From NCBI GenBank assembly GCA_913048115.1, contig CAJWVI010000001.1, positions 1-64,000 of the forward strand: 64,000 nt of DNA, given 5' to 3'. The notes under the pieces are model-generated. The model saw nothing but the letters and a program-made list of their open reading frames with translations, was not told the origin of the DNA and searched no databases. Positions 40,318 to 50,571 of the stretch are shown here, piece by piece; positions within the stretch are counted from its first letter, which is position 1, and each line of letters starts with the position of its first letter. Made by a program: the position numbers and the translations under genes. Source of the stretch: an uncultured Flavobacteriaceae bacterium (lineage in GTDB: Bacteria; Bacteroidota; Bacteroidia; Flavobacteriales; Flavobacteriaceae).

Positions 40318-41124
40318 CTAAAGTGTTTCTTTAAACGTATATTTTAGGATAGCTGCTAGGTTTATGGAATCAACTTGTTTGGTTGGCGCGTCATCATCTT
40401 GATCTATAAATTCTGGACAAGTGAGATCAAGCTGTTTTGCTTTTTGAGAATAATACTCTTTTTTCTTTGGGTGTGTTGGGTGTACGGCATTAAAAACTTG
40501 ACCATAGGCACTTTGCTTTATAATGCTTGAAATAATACCAATACAATCTTTTCTATGTATTAGGTTTACAGGGGCATTTCCGCCATCCAGCTCTGTTCTT
40601 CCCGCCAGGTACTTTACGGGCTGTCTAGAGCCTCCTATAAGCCCTCCAAAGCGCACAATACTGGTGCTAATTCCGGTAGCATTAAAAAACAATTGTTCTA
40701 CTTGAAATAATTGCCTTCCGGCTTCTGTGTTTGGTAGTGGGATGTGTTTTTCTGTCACGTCTCCTTGACTGTCGTTGTAGACTGAGGTACTGCTTATAAA
40801 TATAATGTTGGTCACCTTAGATTTTAGAATTTCAGATAAAAAATGAGACATTTTTAAGACATAATCTGCTCCAGTGTTTCTTCTGAGTCCTGGAGGAATC
40901 ATAATCACCAAGGTGTCTGCAGTTTTTAAAAACCCTTGAACTGCACCGTAAATTCCATCTTCTGTGCTATTAATTACATAAGCATCAATGCCGCTTTTCT
41001 TTAGAGAGGCGGCCTTGTTTTGAGATGTTACAGAGCCTTTTATAGTGTATCCTAAAAATGATAAATGTTGTGCTAGTGGTTTTCCTAGCCAACCCAATCC
41101 TGCAATTGCAATTGTTTTTTTCAA
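40318..41124 (-). CDS. NAD(P)-binding SDR/YeeZ-like protein
   Basis: IAIAGLGWLGKPLAQHLSFLGYTIKGSVTS, IFISSTSVY. Confidence 0.8.
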   Translation of the reverse strand: MKKTIAIAGLGWLGKPLAQHLSFLGYTIKGSVTSQNKAASLKKSGIDAYVINSTEDGIYGAVQGFLKTADTLVIMIPPGLRRNTGADYVLKMSHFLSEILKSKVTNIIFISSTSVYNDSQGDVTEKHIPLPNTEAGRQLFQVEQLFFNATGISTSIVRFGGLIGGSRQPVKYLAGRTELDGGNAPVNLIHRKDCIGIISSIIKQSAYGQVFNAVHPTHPKKKEYYSQKAKQLDLTCPEFIDQDDDAPTKQVDSINLAAILKYTFKETL

Positions 41125-41139
41125 GCTGAAATTTTTAAA

Positions 41140-43482
41140 TTATTGAAGCGTATCCTGTTGCTTTGTGCTTTTTTGAATCCTGAATGTTTTTTTGTTGATT
41201 ACAGCATCTGTATTTATAAAAGGCTTTGGCATCATGTTTTTTGCTCTTGGCATTACATTTAGTAAAGGATTGCTCATTAAATCAAACCCGTATTCAAGCA
41301 CTTTAAATATTGGTGAAGGTTCACTTTCTGGCAAGGTGTAAAAAACGTGTAGTGAATCTGTATCTGCAACGTAGTATCTTAGTAATTCATCGGTCGTTCT
41401 ACTAAGAGAGCCCTGTCCTAAACTGTCATTTTCAAAAACGGCCATGCCATTAAATTCTAGGGATGAAAAATGAACGTCCTTGTTTGTGTATAGACGTATT
41501 TGGTGGGCATCTCGCTGGGGTGTAATGGTAAAACCAACCCTGCGCATTGCTTGGCGGACACTATCATGATTAATTGTTATGGTAAACCCTGGAACAGCCA
41601 CCACAGGTGCTTGTGCAGCGTATTTATAGCTTGTATTGTATTTGCTTCCCGCGGCACTTTCAATATATTTTGATGCTGGTTCTGGGTCTTCTCCCAAATA
41701 GCGTTGCGTCCAAGGGTCTAAAATGGCATCATAGGTAACCCAATAGGCCTCTTTGGTGTCAAGATTATTATAGTAAGATAAGCTGTTTGGCTTTTGGCGT
41801 ATTTCAGAAAAAGAACTTTGCGTGTGTGCTATAATAAAGAACAGCAATGCCAATCCAAAAAACAGGTAGGACAAGATGTTTTTAAGCTTATAAAATCCAA
41901 AAACAGGGAGTAATAAGCCAAATAATAAAACAGTGAATATGCAGCTAATCACGATATGATCTGACCCCAATCCAACAGGAAAAAACTGAATAAGAGGTGC
42001 AAACAAAAACAAGGCTGGTGCAGCCAATAAGGCCATACCAATAAAGCTTGGGTTTGACCACCTTATAAGAATTGCCCAAGAAAGCAAACCAAAAAAGACC
42101 GGTATGATAAAAAATGCAGCTCCTTTTAAAAATACAAAAACAAGCACATTAACCACCAACCATAAAAAAAGGGGTGCCGCAAATAGATTTATAACTCCGT
42201 TACGCTTGCTAAAATAGTTGTATACCTTAAATAATATCCCTAAACAAAGCGCCACAAACAAACCAATATAGGCATGCCCATTGTATTTAAAACCATGCTG
42301 TATTTCTTGGTATTGTGGGTACATGTAGCTTAGTAGTTTCCACCCAAAAACCCCAAGTAATCCACAAATTATAAGAGAGAGTAGAAGTGGATAAAACCCT
42401 TTTAGAATGCCGTTGAGGTTTAGCTTGTGTCTGGAGAAGCCATATCCTAAGACCACAAAAAATAAAACAAAGGCAAGTATAACCATGGGTAAGATCCATG
42501 AAAACGGATAGTGGATAAACTTTACTAATGGCATATTTACATACACAGCATCATCCTCTGCTTTTAGCGCGCTTAAATCTGAGGCTGTAAAATAATGCAA
42601 TAAAGGAAGCAAATAACTTCCTTGATGTTGCAGTGTTTCTATGTCTAGATTCTCTACGGTATCGTTGGCGGTATGATAGTCATAGTGGTCATCGATAAAT
42701 GCAAAAAACATACTTTCTATATCGCCATCTTCTCTAAAAACGGTAGAGTCTGTATCATTTGGAAGCATTTTATAAACACTGTACATTAAAGAGGATGCTA
42801 CAGGATAAGAAACGTCTGCTGCAGTAAAGGCCTTAATAAGGTTGGTGTTTCCGCCATTGGTTTCAACAATCATGTTGCTAGGCCCGCCACTACCTCGCGC
42901 CTCGAAGTTAAGAACAAGCCCGACGTTTTTTGCCCAAGGGTGTTTGTTTACAAAGAGTGATGCCCCAACCAAACCAATCTCTTCTGCATCTGTAAAAAGC
43001 ACAATAATATCATTGATGGGTTTTTTGCCACTGGCATTATAGGCGCGTAAACTTTCCAGAATAGTTACCACACCACTTCCTGCATCACTTGCCCCAAGAG
43101 AAGGCACTAAGGCACTATCATAATGAGACAATAAAACCAATGCTTTTCCAGCGCCACTCCCTTTTAATCTGGCAACAATATTTTTTGGCTTTACAAGTCT
43201 CTTGTTATTATTACTTAAGACAAACGCTTGTTGTACTTCTGTTTCAAGACCTAGTTTTTTTAACTCTGAAACAATAAAACTCCGTACGCGGTTGTGTTCG
43301 TCGGTGCCGTGGTAATGTGGTGCCTTTGCAATTTGATGAAGCGGCACTAGTGCCCGCTCTGCAGAGAATTCTGTGTCTGGAGCAGAGGATAATGTTGCCC
43401 TAGTAGGCAACAAGCTATCAAAGCTAAAGCCTATCAAAAATATAATGACAACAAACGAGGCAAGCGCACTAAAGTGTTTCAT
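41140..43482 (-). CDS. M28 family aminopeptidase with C-terminal multi-TM region
   Basis: LLSHYDSALVPSLGASDAGSGVVTILE, FTDAEEIGLVGA, DDHYDYHTANDTVENLD; followed by about 9 hydrophobic helices. Confidence 0.88.
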   Translation of the reverse strand: MKHFSALASFVVIIFLIGFSFDSLLPTRATLSSAPDTEFSAERALVPLHQIAKAPHYHGTDEHNRVRSFIVSELKKLGLETEVQQAFVLSNNNKRLVKPKNIVARLKGSGAGKALVLLSHYDSALVPSLGASDAGSGVVTILESLRAYNASGKKPINDIIVLFTDAEEIGLVGASLFVNKHPWAKNVGLVLNFEARGSGGPSNMIVETNGGNTNLIKAFTAADVSYPVASSLMYSVYKMLPNDTDSTVFREDGDIESMFFAFIDDHYDYHTANDTVENLDIETLQHQGSYLLPLLHYFTASDLSALKAEDDAVYVNMPLVKFIHYPFSWILPMVILAFVLFFVVLGYGFSRHKLNLNGILKGFYPLLLSLIICGLLGVFGWKLLSYMYPQYQEIQHGFKYNGHAYIGLFVALCLGILFKVYNYFSKRNGVINLFAAPLFLWLVVNVLVFVFLKGAAFFIIPVFFGLLSWAILIRWSNPSFIGMALLAAPALFLFAPLIQFFPVGLGSDHIVISCIFTVLLFGLLLPVFGFYKLKNILSYLFFGLALLFFIIAHTQSSFSEIRQKPNSLSYYNNLDTKEAYWVTYDAILDPWTQRYLGEDPEPASKYIESAAGSKYNTSYKYAAQAPVVAVPGFTITINHDSVRQAMRRVGFTITPQRDAHQIRLYTNKDVHFSSLEFNGMAVFENDSLGQGSLSRTTDELLRYYVADTDSLHVFYTLPESEPSPIFKVLEYGFDLMSNPLLNVMPRAKNMMPKPFINTDAVINKKTFRIQKSTKQQDTLQ

Positions 43483-43552
43483 GGAGAAGAATTAATTTTT
43501 TAAAAGACATTTTTATCTTAGGCTTCTAAACAAAAGAAAGCAGCTATTTTAT

Positions 43553-43909
43553 TTATAAAGTAACATCTACTTTAACAAGTAGATACCAATCATTCTCTAG
43601 TGCTAAGTATCCTTGATCATAGACATAATAATACACAGACCCCGTTTTTGTTATGTATTGAGATGTATAGTACTTGAAATCAAAATGATGTTTTAGTAAT
43701 GCTTCCTTCTTTACCTTGGTTTTGTCTTTGGCATTCAAGGTCTTTAGAGTGCGGTAATTTTTACGCAATCTATTATTTATATTTCGCACCAGGTTACTAC
43801 TGTCTTTATTTAAGGTGTTATTGTGTGAGTTGCGGCAGCCGTCGCTACAGAATTTTTTATCTGCGCGCCCCATAATTTTGTCACCACATTCTGGACATTT
43901 TTTCTCCAT
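43553..43909 (-). CDS. Small zinc-ribbon protein of unknown function
   Basis: MEKKCPECGDKIMGRADKKFCSDGCRNSHNN: CxxC...CxxxC knuckles. Confidence 0.75.
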   Translation of the reverse strand: MEKKCPECGDKIMGRADKKFCSDGCRNSHNNTLNKDSSNLVRNINNRLRKNYRTLKTLNAKDKTKVKKEALLKHHFDFKYYTSQYITKTGSVYYYVYDQGYLALENDWYLLVKVDVTL

Positions 43910-44003
43910 AGGTTAAAGATAGTGATTATTAGCCGTTTGTAAACAGATGTTTTTAAATTCAATAAAACGAAGCGGTACTAAACAGGCTGTTTTAAGAAAA
44001 AGG

Positions 44004-45359
44004 TTAATATGCTTTTTCCTCACCTTTTACGGCATTGTAAACAGTTTGAAATACAATTTTAAGATCCATAAGGATAGACCAATTTTCCAGATAAAAAATA
44101 TCGCATTTTACTCTGTTAATAATGTCTGAGTCTGTTTCAACCTCTCCTCTATATCCACTTACTTGTGCCAAACCAGTAATGCCAGGTTTTACAAAGTGGC
44201 GCACCATGAATTTATCAATTCTTTCTGCGTACATATGGGTATGGCTTACCATATGTGGCCTGGGTCCAACCACAGACATATCTCCCTTAAGAACGTTAAT
44301 AAACTGTGGCAATTCATCCATGCTTGTTTTTCGAATAATACGGCCCACTTTAGTCACCCTGGTATCTCCTTTTGTAGCCTGGTATAAATCTGCAGTTAAA
44401 CTTGGTGTCATGGATCTAAACTTATAGCAGTAAAATTCTTTATAATCTAAACCGTTTCTTTTTTGCTTGAAGAAAACAGGTCCTTTAGATTCTAGTTTAA
44501 TAAATATTCCAAGAATTGGAGTTAACCATGAAACTACAAATACAATAACAAATAACGAGAGTAAGATGTCAAAGGCACGTTTTATAAATTTATTAAAGGG
44601 TTCGTCGGTAGGGATTTTTCTAAGCGATAAAATAGGGAGATAGCCATAATATGAAAAATCTAGTTTCTTGCCAAAAATCTCTTTATTGTCTGGGAGAAAC
44701 TTTAAAACTTTTAAGTTGTTGTCTGCAAACCCAATCACTTTTGCCATGCAAGAATCACTTAGAGCATTTACAGATGCATATATTTCATCAATATTACTCT
44801 CGATTATTTCCTTGAAAACCACCTCTAGTTGTTTTTCTTCATCGTGTTTGATATCATACCTATTTACAAGGGCATACCCATATTCTGTGTTTTGAGTAAA
44901 GAAATTTTCTAGTTCTTTGGTTTTATCATTAGCCCCAAGAATAACTACCCTTCTGTGATTTCCGCCAAGCAACCGTCTGTATTTTTTTAATACATAATAG
45001 ATAGAGATCTTGATTAAAAAGACAAGACCCATTACCAAGCCTACATATTTTAGAATAGAACTTGCCTCTTCTTGCAACTCTGTATAAAAGCCAAAGAAAG
45101 CAAATACCAATAGCAAAAAAGCAAGGGCTTGTTTTATGGCCAGTGTGAGGATGCTGGTAAATTTTGTGAACCTGTAAATCTCATAAAAATTAAGAATTGT
45201 AGAGCTGCTAATCCAGGCAATTGACATGAAGAAGATGTAGCTGGTATAAGAAGAGCTTCCTTCAAATAAAAGAAAGGCAAAACCGAAAATTACAGATAAA
45301 TCAATGGCATAAGATATGGGCCTTAAAAACCCCGAATACCTTCCTCTTTTAAAAATCAT
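44004..45359 (-). CDS. Exopolysaccharide biosynthesis polyprenyl glycosylphosphotransferase (initiating enzyme)
   Basis: KRAFDILLSLFVIVFVVSWLTPILGIFIKLESKGPVFFKQKRNGLDYKEFYCYKFRSM, TSMDELPQFINVLKGDMSVVGPRPH, GITGLAQVSGYRGE. Confidence 0.94.
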   Translation of the reverse strand: MIFKRGRYSGFLRPISYAIDLSVIFGFAFLLFEGSSSYTSYIFFMSIAWISSSTILNFYEIYRFTKFTSILTLAIKQALAFLLLVFAFFGFYTELQEEASSILKYVGLVMGLVFLIKISIYYVLKKYRRLLGGNHRRVVILGANDKTKELENFFTQNTEYGYALVNRYDIKHDEEKQLEVVFKEIIESNIDEIYASVNALSDSCMAKVIGFADNNLKVLKFLPDNKEIFGKKLDFSYYGYLPILSLRKIPTDEPFNKFIKRAFDILLSLFVIVFVVSWLTPILGIFIKLESKGPVFFKQKRNGLDYKEFYCYKFRSMTPSLTADLYQATKGDTRVTKVGRIIRKTSMDELPQFINVLKGDMSVVGPRPHMVSHTHMYAERIDKFMVRHFVKPGITGLAQVSGYRGEVETDSDIINRVKCDIFYLENWSILMDLKIVFQTVYNAVKGEEKAY

Positions 45360-45364
45360 ATGCG

Positions 45365-46354
45365 TTAAGACCTTATGTGTTTTGAAAAATCTTTGTGTTC
45401 ACTCTTAAAAAGCTCTTCTTTCGTTAAACTTTTAAAATATTCAAACGTAATTTTCATTCCTTCATCCCTAGGCATTTTAGGTTCCCACCCTAAAATATTT
45501 CTAGCTAGTGTAATGTCTGGTTCGCGTTGAAGGGGATCGTCTTTAGGAAGTTCTTTGTATACTATTTTTTGCTCGGTCCCCGTTAATTTGATAATCTCCT
45601 TTGCAAAATCTAATATAGTTATTTCTTCTGGGTTCCCAATATTAATAGGCTCGCTGTAGTCACTCAATAGTAGTTTATATAACCCGTCTACCTGGTCATC
45701 TACATAACAAAAAGAGCGGGTTTGTGTGCCGTCACCAAATACGGTTAAATCTTCTCCACGAAGCGCTTGGCCAATAAAAGCTGGGATAACTCGGCCATCA
45801 TTGAGGCGCATTCTAGGGCCATATGTGTTAAATATTCTTGCAATACGTGTTTCCATACCATGAAAACGATGGTAGGCCATGGTGATTGATTCTTGAAAAC
45901 GTTTTGCCTCGTCATACACACCTCGAGGACCTATTGTGTTTACATTTCCGTAGTAGGTTTCTTTTTGAGGATGTACCAGAGGGTCTCCATACACCTCAGA
46001 GGTAGATGCAATCATGAATCTGGCATTTTTTTCTTTGGCCAATCCTAGTAAATTATGAGTGCCAAGTGATCCTACTTTGAGGGTCTGTATTGGAATTTTT
46101 AAGTAATCTATAGGGCTTGCCGGCGACGCAAAATGCAAAACATAGTCTACATCTCCAGCCACATGAACAAAGGTTGTAACGTCATGATGATAAAACTCAA
46201 AATCTTCGAGCTTAAACAGGTGTTCTATGTTTCGTTTATCTCCAGTGATGAGGTTGTCCATGGCAATCACCTTATAGCCTTCTTTGATGAATTTATCACA
46301 AAGGTGAGACCCTAAAAACCCTGCCGCTCCTGTAATTAATACTGTTTTTTTCAT
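45365..46354 (-). CDS. UDP-glucuronate decarboxylase (UDP-xylose synthase)-like SDR
   Basis: [81 protein letters not shown]. Start moved to 46354. Confidence 0.9.
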   Translation of the reverse strand: MKKTVLITGAAGFLGSHLCDKFIKEGYKVIAMDNLITGDKRNIEHLFKLEDFEFYHHDVTTFVHVAGDVDYVLHFASPASPIDYLKIPIQTLKVGSLGTHNLLGLAKEKNARFMIASTSEVYGDPLVHPQKETYYGNVNTIGPRGVYDEAKRFQESITMAYHRFHGMETRIARIFNTYGPRMRLNDGRVIPAFIGQALRGEDLTVFGDGTQTRSFCYVDDQVDGLYKLLLSDYSEPINIGNPEEITILDFAKEIIKLTGTEQKIVYKELPKDDPLQREPDITLARNILGWEPKMPRDEGMKITFEYFKSLTKEELFKSEHKDFSKHIRS

Positions 46355-46444
46355 ATATATATTTCTACAAAAGGTAGAATTAACTATTTTTTTAATGAGG
46401 TTTTGCGCCCCCAGCCTGTTACAAAAATACACTTTACTAGGTTT

Positions 46445-47719
46445 TTATGCTTCTTTTGGGTCATCGATTTGCCTGTAAGAGCGGTTTGCCAAAACAATAA
46501 TGAGTATTAAACCAACATAGTAGGCTCCTATCTGGCGATGAAATATGTTTTCTACCATTGCGTAGGCTATAAAAGTGCATAAAATAGCTGTTTGAAAAAA
46601 GTGCTCTCTATTTTTCATAAAGGTCCATATCACAAACAAGCACAACAGTAAGAGCCCTAGATATCCAGAACTTAATAGAATGTCTAAAAACTGATTGTGA
46701 TTATTGTATCGCTGTGATATAAATAATTCCTTCTTCTGGGCATTAATTATCTTGGTTTGATAACAAAGCGCCAATTGATCCTTGGTGGCTTTAAACCCAA
46801 TTCCAGTTAGTGAAATATCCATGTTTTTTAGAATATCTATGCTGCATCCCCAGGTTATGAGTCTGGTTTGGGTAGTATTTGAAGCGCCGAAGTTTTTATT
46901 TAAAAATGCTGAAAAAGCAATAGGACTATCACTTGATTTTTCTTGCTGAACTTTAAGAAAAAATAGCCCTGTAATCATTACCCCTAAAAAAGCAATGGCA
47001 ATAGGAATCCTGATATTTTTTTTGATGCCATAGCCCTGACGAATCAACAACAGGCAAAACAATACAAGCCCTGCAATTTTTGAGATAACCAATACAATAA
47101 ATAAAGTATTGATAACAATAGCAGCTAGATAATACGCATTGTGTGGGTGGTAGCTTTTACGCATGGAGCGGTAACTAAATAAAATACTAAGCACACTAAT
47201 AAGGCCAAGATAAAGCCTGTCTACAAGCAGGGCCTCAATCATCATGCGGCTATCTCCAAACTCAAAAATTGGATTTGTATTGGCGCTATAAACAATGCTA
47301 ATAACAGAGAATAATATAGCTGCAATGGAGGAGAAAATAACAGCTTTTTGAACCTTACGGTTATATTGTACAGGAAGGTATAATATCACAAGCCCAAATG
47401 CAATTGCTATTTTTTTGAGGATGACAATATCTGTTTCAAACCTACCAGAAAAAAGGCTGTTTAAGGTGATATACCCAAAGAACAATAAAAACAAAAAGAA
47501 AGGTACTTTTTTGATCTTTTGGAAATGGGCCCTTTTTATAATCGCTGGAAAAGTAATGGTTAGGATAATGAGCAAGATATTTGGCAACGCACGGATATAA
47601 TCATCAAAGGGAATGATGAGAAACAATAGCATGAACGCAAAAGGGTATATGGAAGCAAGTAAAATTCTCATAATATTTCTAAAGCTAGTAAAGAGTTCAA
47701 GGTAGGCAACAATGCGCAC
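46445..47719 (-). CDS. O-antigen ligase/polymerase family protein (Wzy/WaaL-like)
   Basis: About 11 hydrophobic helices; RYNNHNQFLDILLSSGYLGLL motif. True start may be 47671. Confidence 0.8.
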   Translation of the reverse strand: MRIVAYLELFTSFRNIMRILLASIYPFAFMLLFLIIPFDDYIRALPNILLIILTITFPAIIKRAHFQKIKKVPFFLFLLFFGYITLNSLFSGRFETDIVILKKIAIAFGLVILYLPVQYNRKVQKAVIFSSIAAILFSVISIVYSANTNPIFEFGDSRMMIEALLVDRLYLGLISVLSILFSYRSMRKSYHPHNAYYLAAIVINTLFIVLVISKIAGLVLFCLLLIRQGYGIKKNIRIPIAIAFLGVMITGLFFLKVQQEKSSDSPIAFSAFLNKNFGASNTTQTRLITWGCSIDILKNMDISLTGIGFKATKDQLALCYQTKIINAQKKELFISQRYNNHNQFLDILLSSGYLGLLLLCLFVIWTFMKNREHFFQTAILCTFIAYAMVENIFHRQIGAYYVGLILIIVLANRSYRQIDDPKEA

Positions 47720-47725
47720 ATAGCC

Positions 47726-48472
47726 TTATGCCTTTTTAAATTTTTCTTTAAGCACTAAATATATAAAGGTGCTGTTGCCCACAAGGTATCTTTTCCACAT
47801 GCGTTTAGGCTCTTGGGCAAACCTATAAAACCATTCTAGCCCCGCATTTTGCATCCACAAAGGAGCTCGTTTTGTGAGGCCAGCAACTACATCAAAACTA
47901 CCGCCAACTCCCATTATAAAATGCACCCCTTTTAAAATATCTCTGTGCTTGTATAAGAAATTCTCTTTGATAGGGGATGTGATAGCAACAAAAAGCATGT
48001 GCGCGCCACTAGCTGCGATGTCTTCAACAACTTGAGGCTCTTGCTGGGTGGTGAAATACCCATCTCTATAGCCTGCTACAATGTCTTGATTATATTGCTT
48101 CTTGTAGGTGTTGGCTACTTGTTGAACCACTTCTTGTTTAGCTCCTAGCAGGTAAATTTTGTAACCTTTATCATGTGCTAAGGCTACTAAATTTTGCATA
48201 AGATCAATACCCGCTACGCGCTCCTTAAGTGGTTTTTTTAACACCTTTGAAGCCCAAACTACAGCCTGTCCATCTGCATTAATGAGATTGCTGTTATTTA
48301 CACTCTCACAAAGCTGTTGGTCTTTTTGCATGGCCACAATTTTTCCTGCATTTACAACTACATGGTGCAGCTGTATTTTGGAGGCTATACTTTTTTGTAT
48401 CACCTGCAAGGTTTCTTGCATTGATAGGTTATCAATAAAGGTGTTTAGTATGTGAATTCTGTTTTTTGTCAA
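47726..48472 (-). CDS. WecG/TagA/CpsF family glycosyltransferase (copy 1)
   Basis: DGQAVVWASKVLKKPLKERVAGIDLM, IYLLGAKQEVV, GVGGSFDVVAGLTKRAPLWMQNAGLEWFYRFAQEPKRMWKRYL. The ORF-track ATG (48496) overlaps a TATATTTG motif; TTG at 48472 is a better start by alignment to copy 2. Confidence 0.88.
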   Translation of the reverse strand: MTKNRIHILNTFIDNLSMQETLQVIQKSIASKIQLHHVVVNAGKIVAMQKDQQLCESVNNSNLINADGQAVVWASKVLKKPLKERVAGIDLMQNLVALAHDKGYKIYLLGAKQEVVQQVANTYKKQYNQDIVAGYRDGYFTTQQEPQVVEDIAASGAHMLFVAITSPIKENFLYKHRDILKGVHFIMGVGGSFDVVAGLTKRAPLWMQNAGLEWFYRFAQEPKRMWKRYLVGNSTFIYLVLKEKFKKA

Positions 48473-48551
48473 AATATGCTTTAAAGAGAGAAACAAATAT
48501 AGGTTTTAAACCAAAACCTCGCTGCAAAGTATTGTTGCTAATTTGCCCTCT

Positions 48552-49298
48552 TTATTTTTTAAATTTTTCTTTTAAAACTAAGTATATAAAGGTGGTATTG
48601 CCAACAAGATAGCGTTTCCACATTCGTTTAGGCTCTTGTAAAAAACGGAAAAACCATTCTAGCCCTATGCCCTGCATCCACAAAGGGGCTCTTTTAGTGA
48701 ATCCTGCCATCACATCAAAACTACCGCCCACTCCCATAATTAGATTGATGTTTTTTAATGCCTCTTTATGTTTATGGATAAAGCGCTCTTTTAAAGGCGA
48801 TGCAATACCTACAAAGAGCATCTGTGCGTTACTATCTGAAATGTCTTTAGCAATTTGCACTTCTTGCTGGGGTGTGAAATACCCATTTCTATAGCCTGCT
48901 ATAATTGAAGGATTGTATTTTTTTTTGAATCTAGCGGCAACCTCTTCTACCACCTGCTGTTTGGCTCCAAGAAGGTATATGGTATGTTTTTTTTCATGAG
49001 CTAGGGTTACCAAATTATGCATAAGATCAATACCAGCTACACGCCCTTTTAGGGGTTTTCCTAATATTTTTGAGGCCCAAACAATAGATTGCCCATCTGG
49101 GGTTATAAGATTGCTGTTTACAACACTATCACACAAAGCCTTGTCGTGTCGCATGTCAACGATTTTACTTGCGTTTACGCCCTCTAGATGTATTTGTTGT
49201 TTTTTTTGGATAGACTTCTGAACCCTGTTTAATACCTCTAAAGGGGTTAGGTTATCAATAGAAATCCCAAATATTTTTATTTGTAAGTTCGATTTCAT
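48552..49298 (-). CDS. WecG/TagA/CpsF family glycosyltransferase (copy 2)
   Basis: Same motifs as copy 1; start at 49298 overlaps the upstream stop codon (TAATG). Confidence 0.9.
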   Translation of the reverse strand: MKSNLQIKIFGISIDNLTPLEVLNRVQKSIQKKQQIHLEGVNASKIVDMRHDKALCDSVVNSNLITPDGQSIVWASKILGKPLKGRVAGIDLMHNLVTLAHEKKHTIYLLGAKQQVVEEVAARFKKKYNPSIIAGYRNGYFTPQQEVQIAKDISDSNAQMLFVGIASPLKERFIHKHKEALKNINLIMGVGGSFDVMAGFTKRAPLWMQGIGLEWFFRFLQEPKRMWKRYLVGNTTFIYLVLKEKFKK

Positions 49299-50509
49299 TA
49301 ACGAGAAATGGATGTATAAATTTCCTTGTATTTTGCAGCATTTTGCAACCAACTTTTTTGAGAGACCACAAAATCTAGTGCCTCTTTTTTATAGCGATCT
49401 TTATCTTGGGGAGATAGACTCGTCACTTTTTTCACTACTCTTTTTAAATCATTTCTATTTTCACTAGAAAATAAAAATCCAGTTTCTTGGGGTACGATTT
49501 CTTTAATCCCTCCTACATCACTTCCAATAAATAGCTTTTCATAGGCCATTGCCTCAAGGGGTTTTAAAGGAGTCACAGAGTTTGTTAACGGTGTGTTTAA
49601 GCGAGGGTTTATAATTACATCAATTTCAGCAAAGGCCTTGTTTACCTCTGAGGGGGCGATGGCTCCTTTGAAGGTTATAGTATTGATGTCACTTCTTGAG
49701 TTTATTTGATCTTGGACACTTTTTTGATTAATACCCTTTCCATAAATAACAAGTCTGTGCTTAAAACCATCATCATATAACTCCTGGAAGGTTTGTATCA
49801 AAAACTCTAAGCCTTCATATTGGGTGATAGTTCCAATGTATCCAAATACAAGTTCTTGTCCTGTCTTTAGGGCACTAGACGCTTTTAATTCTTCTATTAA
49901 AGAGGTATTTACAGCATTATTAATTATGGTGCTTTTAAAAGCATATCTTGTTTTTGAAACAATAAATTCTTTTAAATTTTCATTTAGTATGATGGCGTGA
50001 TCTGCTTTTTTAAGGCATAGCATTTCGATTTGAAACAATAGCCCTTCAATTTTTTTATTAATAAAGCTTTTGTTTTTTGAATTTGTTTTTTGATACATCC
50101 AGAGAGACCTAAATTCATATACCACCGGGATATTAAACAACTTACCCAATATAAGTGCTGGAATAGCACAAAAAAACATAGCATGTGCATGAAGCACATT
50201 TGGTTTTTCTTTTTTTATAGTATGGTACAACTTCTTTGTAAAATGAAATATTGCAAAGACCCGCAGCACCCTTTTTAAAACACTTTTTCGTTGATCTGAG
50301 ATAGAATCTTTTGTGTTTTGAGACGTTCTAACATATATAATGTCGTTAATAGTATCACTACCATTATTACTGATACAATTTTGAAAGGGAGCCGTAATTG
50401 CCAATACCTGAATGCCAACTTCTTTTTGAGACATCATAATATCTCTACTTCTAATGCTAGAACCAGAAATTTGAGGTAAAGATTGATATAATACGTGAAG
50501 AACTTTCAA
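49298..50509 (-). CDS. Glycosyltransferase family 4
   Basis: LVFGYIGTITQYEGLEFLIQTFQEL, PLKPLEAMAYEKLFIGSDVGGIKEIV. Confidence 0.9.
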   Translation of the reverse strand: MKVLHVLYQSLPQISGSSIRSRDIMMSQKEVGIQVLAITAPFQNCISNNGSDTINDIIYVRTSQNTKDSISDQRKSVLKRVLRVFAIFHFTKKLYHTIKKEKPNVLHAHAMFFCAIPALILGKLFNIPVVYEFRSLWMYQKTNSKNKSFINKKIEGLLFQIEMLCLKKADHAIILNENLKEFIVSKTRYAFKSTIINNAVNTSLIEELKASSALKTGQELVFGYIGTITQYEGLEFLIQTFQELYDDGFKHRLVIYGKGINQKSVQDQINSRSDINTITFKGAIAPSEVNKAFAEIDVIINPRLNTPLTNSVTPLKPLEAMAYEKLFIGSDVGGIKEIVPQETGFLFSSENRNDLKRVVKKVTSLSPQDKDRYKKEALDFVVSQKSWLQNAAKYKEIYTSISR

Positions 50510-50571
50510 ATGGATTGTTTATCGTAAGTTTATAAAAAAAAAACTATAGCTTTGCAAAACTACATTAATCT

